From NCBI GenBank assembly GCA_037178625.1, contig CM074141.1, positions 1,860,001 through 1,924,000 on the forward strand: a stretch of DNA of 64,000 nt, read 5' to 3'. The DNA is from Skeletonema tropicum (taxonomy: Eukaryota > Bacillariophyta > Thalassiosirophyceae > Thalassiosirales > Thalassiosiraceae). Below are positions 63,480 through 64,000 of the stretch, one piece after another. The notes beneath the pieces are model-generated. The model searched no databases and had not been told where the DNA came from. It saw only the letters and a program-made list of their open reading frames with translations. Positions within the stretch are counted from its first letter, which is position 1. The number at the start of each line of letters is the position of its first letter. The position numbers were made by a program, and so were the translations under genes.

Positions 63480-64000
63480 TGTCGAATCGCATGTTGTGGG
63501 TGAAATGGCGGGAAATCCTTAAAGGGGGCAATCCTTAATTATTGCGGGAAGGAATTTTTGTTAGGGTTATATAGTCTTTGTTACATTTTGTTACCCCAAA
63601 AGTTCGAATCGTCACACAAATGTTACAGCGATTCTTTTGGCTCCTATCGTTTGGTTTGATCGAATAAGTAGTAATGCTGCCCGCATAATTAAGCTATGAT
63701 AAGGCTCTCTAGGCAATGCTAGAAAAAAGGATTTTATTACATATCTCAATTTAGTGAGTAGTGAGAAGAATCTGCCGCTGACCCCATCGCATGCCTCTCG
63801 CAGGCATGGGATCAGCGTTAGAAAATCAAGATACCTGTGACTTCCTGAGGTTGCCGCTCATTGTTCAGCCTCAGCTACGTGCATGCGCCTAGAGTACTGC
63901 TTTATCTCTCCTCTTTTACTCGCACACGGTGCACCCTAGTATTGGAGAACTATTGTAGACCCTGCTGTAGCATTAGCCTGACCCGATCACTACTTCTAAA
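63480..64000. other. Right edge, no gene
   Basis: Nothing coding recognised. A hairpin with CGCTGACCCCAT/ATGGGATCAGCG and CATGCC/GGCATG arms lies at about 63775-63815. Confidence 0.4.

Overview
The window looks like nuclear DNA of a photosynthetic stramenopile, most likely a centric diatom. This is inference from several signals. Protein-coding genes carry short spliceosomal introns (about 85-180 nt, GTGAGT or GTAAGT donors). Two predicted proteins start with a signal peptide followed by an AFAP- or NAFS-like plastid-targeting junction. The proton-translocating transhydrogenase is fused in the beta-alpha order known from protists. There is a secreted Pro-Ser-Ser repeat protein, a multigene family of C-x4-C-x9-C-x2-H repeat proteins, and many transposable elements. 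No tRNA, rRNA or CRISPR array was recognised.

Layout. 1-5.9 kb: a decayed non-LTR retrotransposon on the minus strand (endonuclease, reverse transcriptase, RNase H, several frameshifts), interrupted by a rearranged insert with an 82-bp perfect palindrome. 5.9-9.4 kb: gene-poor, degenerate repeats. 9.4-10.5 kb: a cysteine-repeat gene with an in-frame TAG. 11.7-15.6 kb: a receptor-like membrane protein with seven CTFC modules outside and two PDZ domains inside. 16.3-17.1 kb: a small hydrophobic membrane protein. 17.9-18.8 kb: a second cysteine-repeat gene with a complete, young Ty3/gypsy retrotransposon (18890-24565, 217/218-bp LTRs, CGATC target duplication) inserted just upstream of its start. 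24.6-27.6 kb: palindromes, a deleted hAT element (8-bp target duplication), a Tc1/mariner-type MITE (TA duplication) and the 3' part of an RsmE-type rRNA methyltransferase gene that the last two elements appear to break. 27.7-32 kb: a fragment of the cysteine-repeat family, a four-exon multi-pass membrane protein, and a PIH1-domain protein.

32.2-37.6 kb: one 1,792-residue protein with five near-identical tandem peptidase-S51 modules plus a decayed sixth at the N terminus. 39.0-42.1 kb: two convergent cysteine-repeat genes. 42.8-49.3 kb: a giant secreted Pro-Ser repeat protein ending in four cysteine-rich modules. 50.2-52.3 kb: a PPR-like putative organellar protein. 52.3-55.7 kb: NAD(P) transhydrogenase. 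56.2-57.3 and 58.6-59.2 kb: two candidate plastid proteins separated by a pseudogenised cysteine-repeat copy. 59.9-63.5 kb: two adjacent foldback elements with long inverted arms (about 220 bp and about 490-560 bp).

The genes do not form one pathway. The themes are expansion of repeat-module proteins (cysteine repeats, S51 modules, CTFC modules, Pro-Ser repeats) and heavy, partly recent transposon activity reshaping promoters and exons. The most unusual objects are the penta-modular S51 protein, the CTFC-transmembrane-PDZ receptor-like protein, the doubly interrupted RsmE gene, and the gypsy element whose gag-pol reading requires both a frame change and passage of a UGA.
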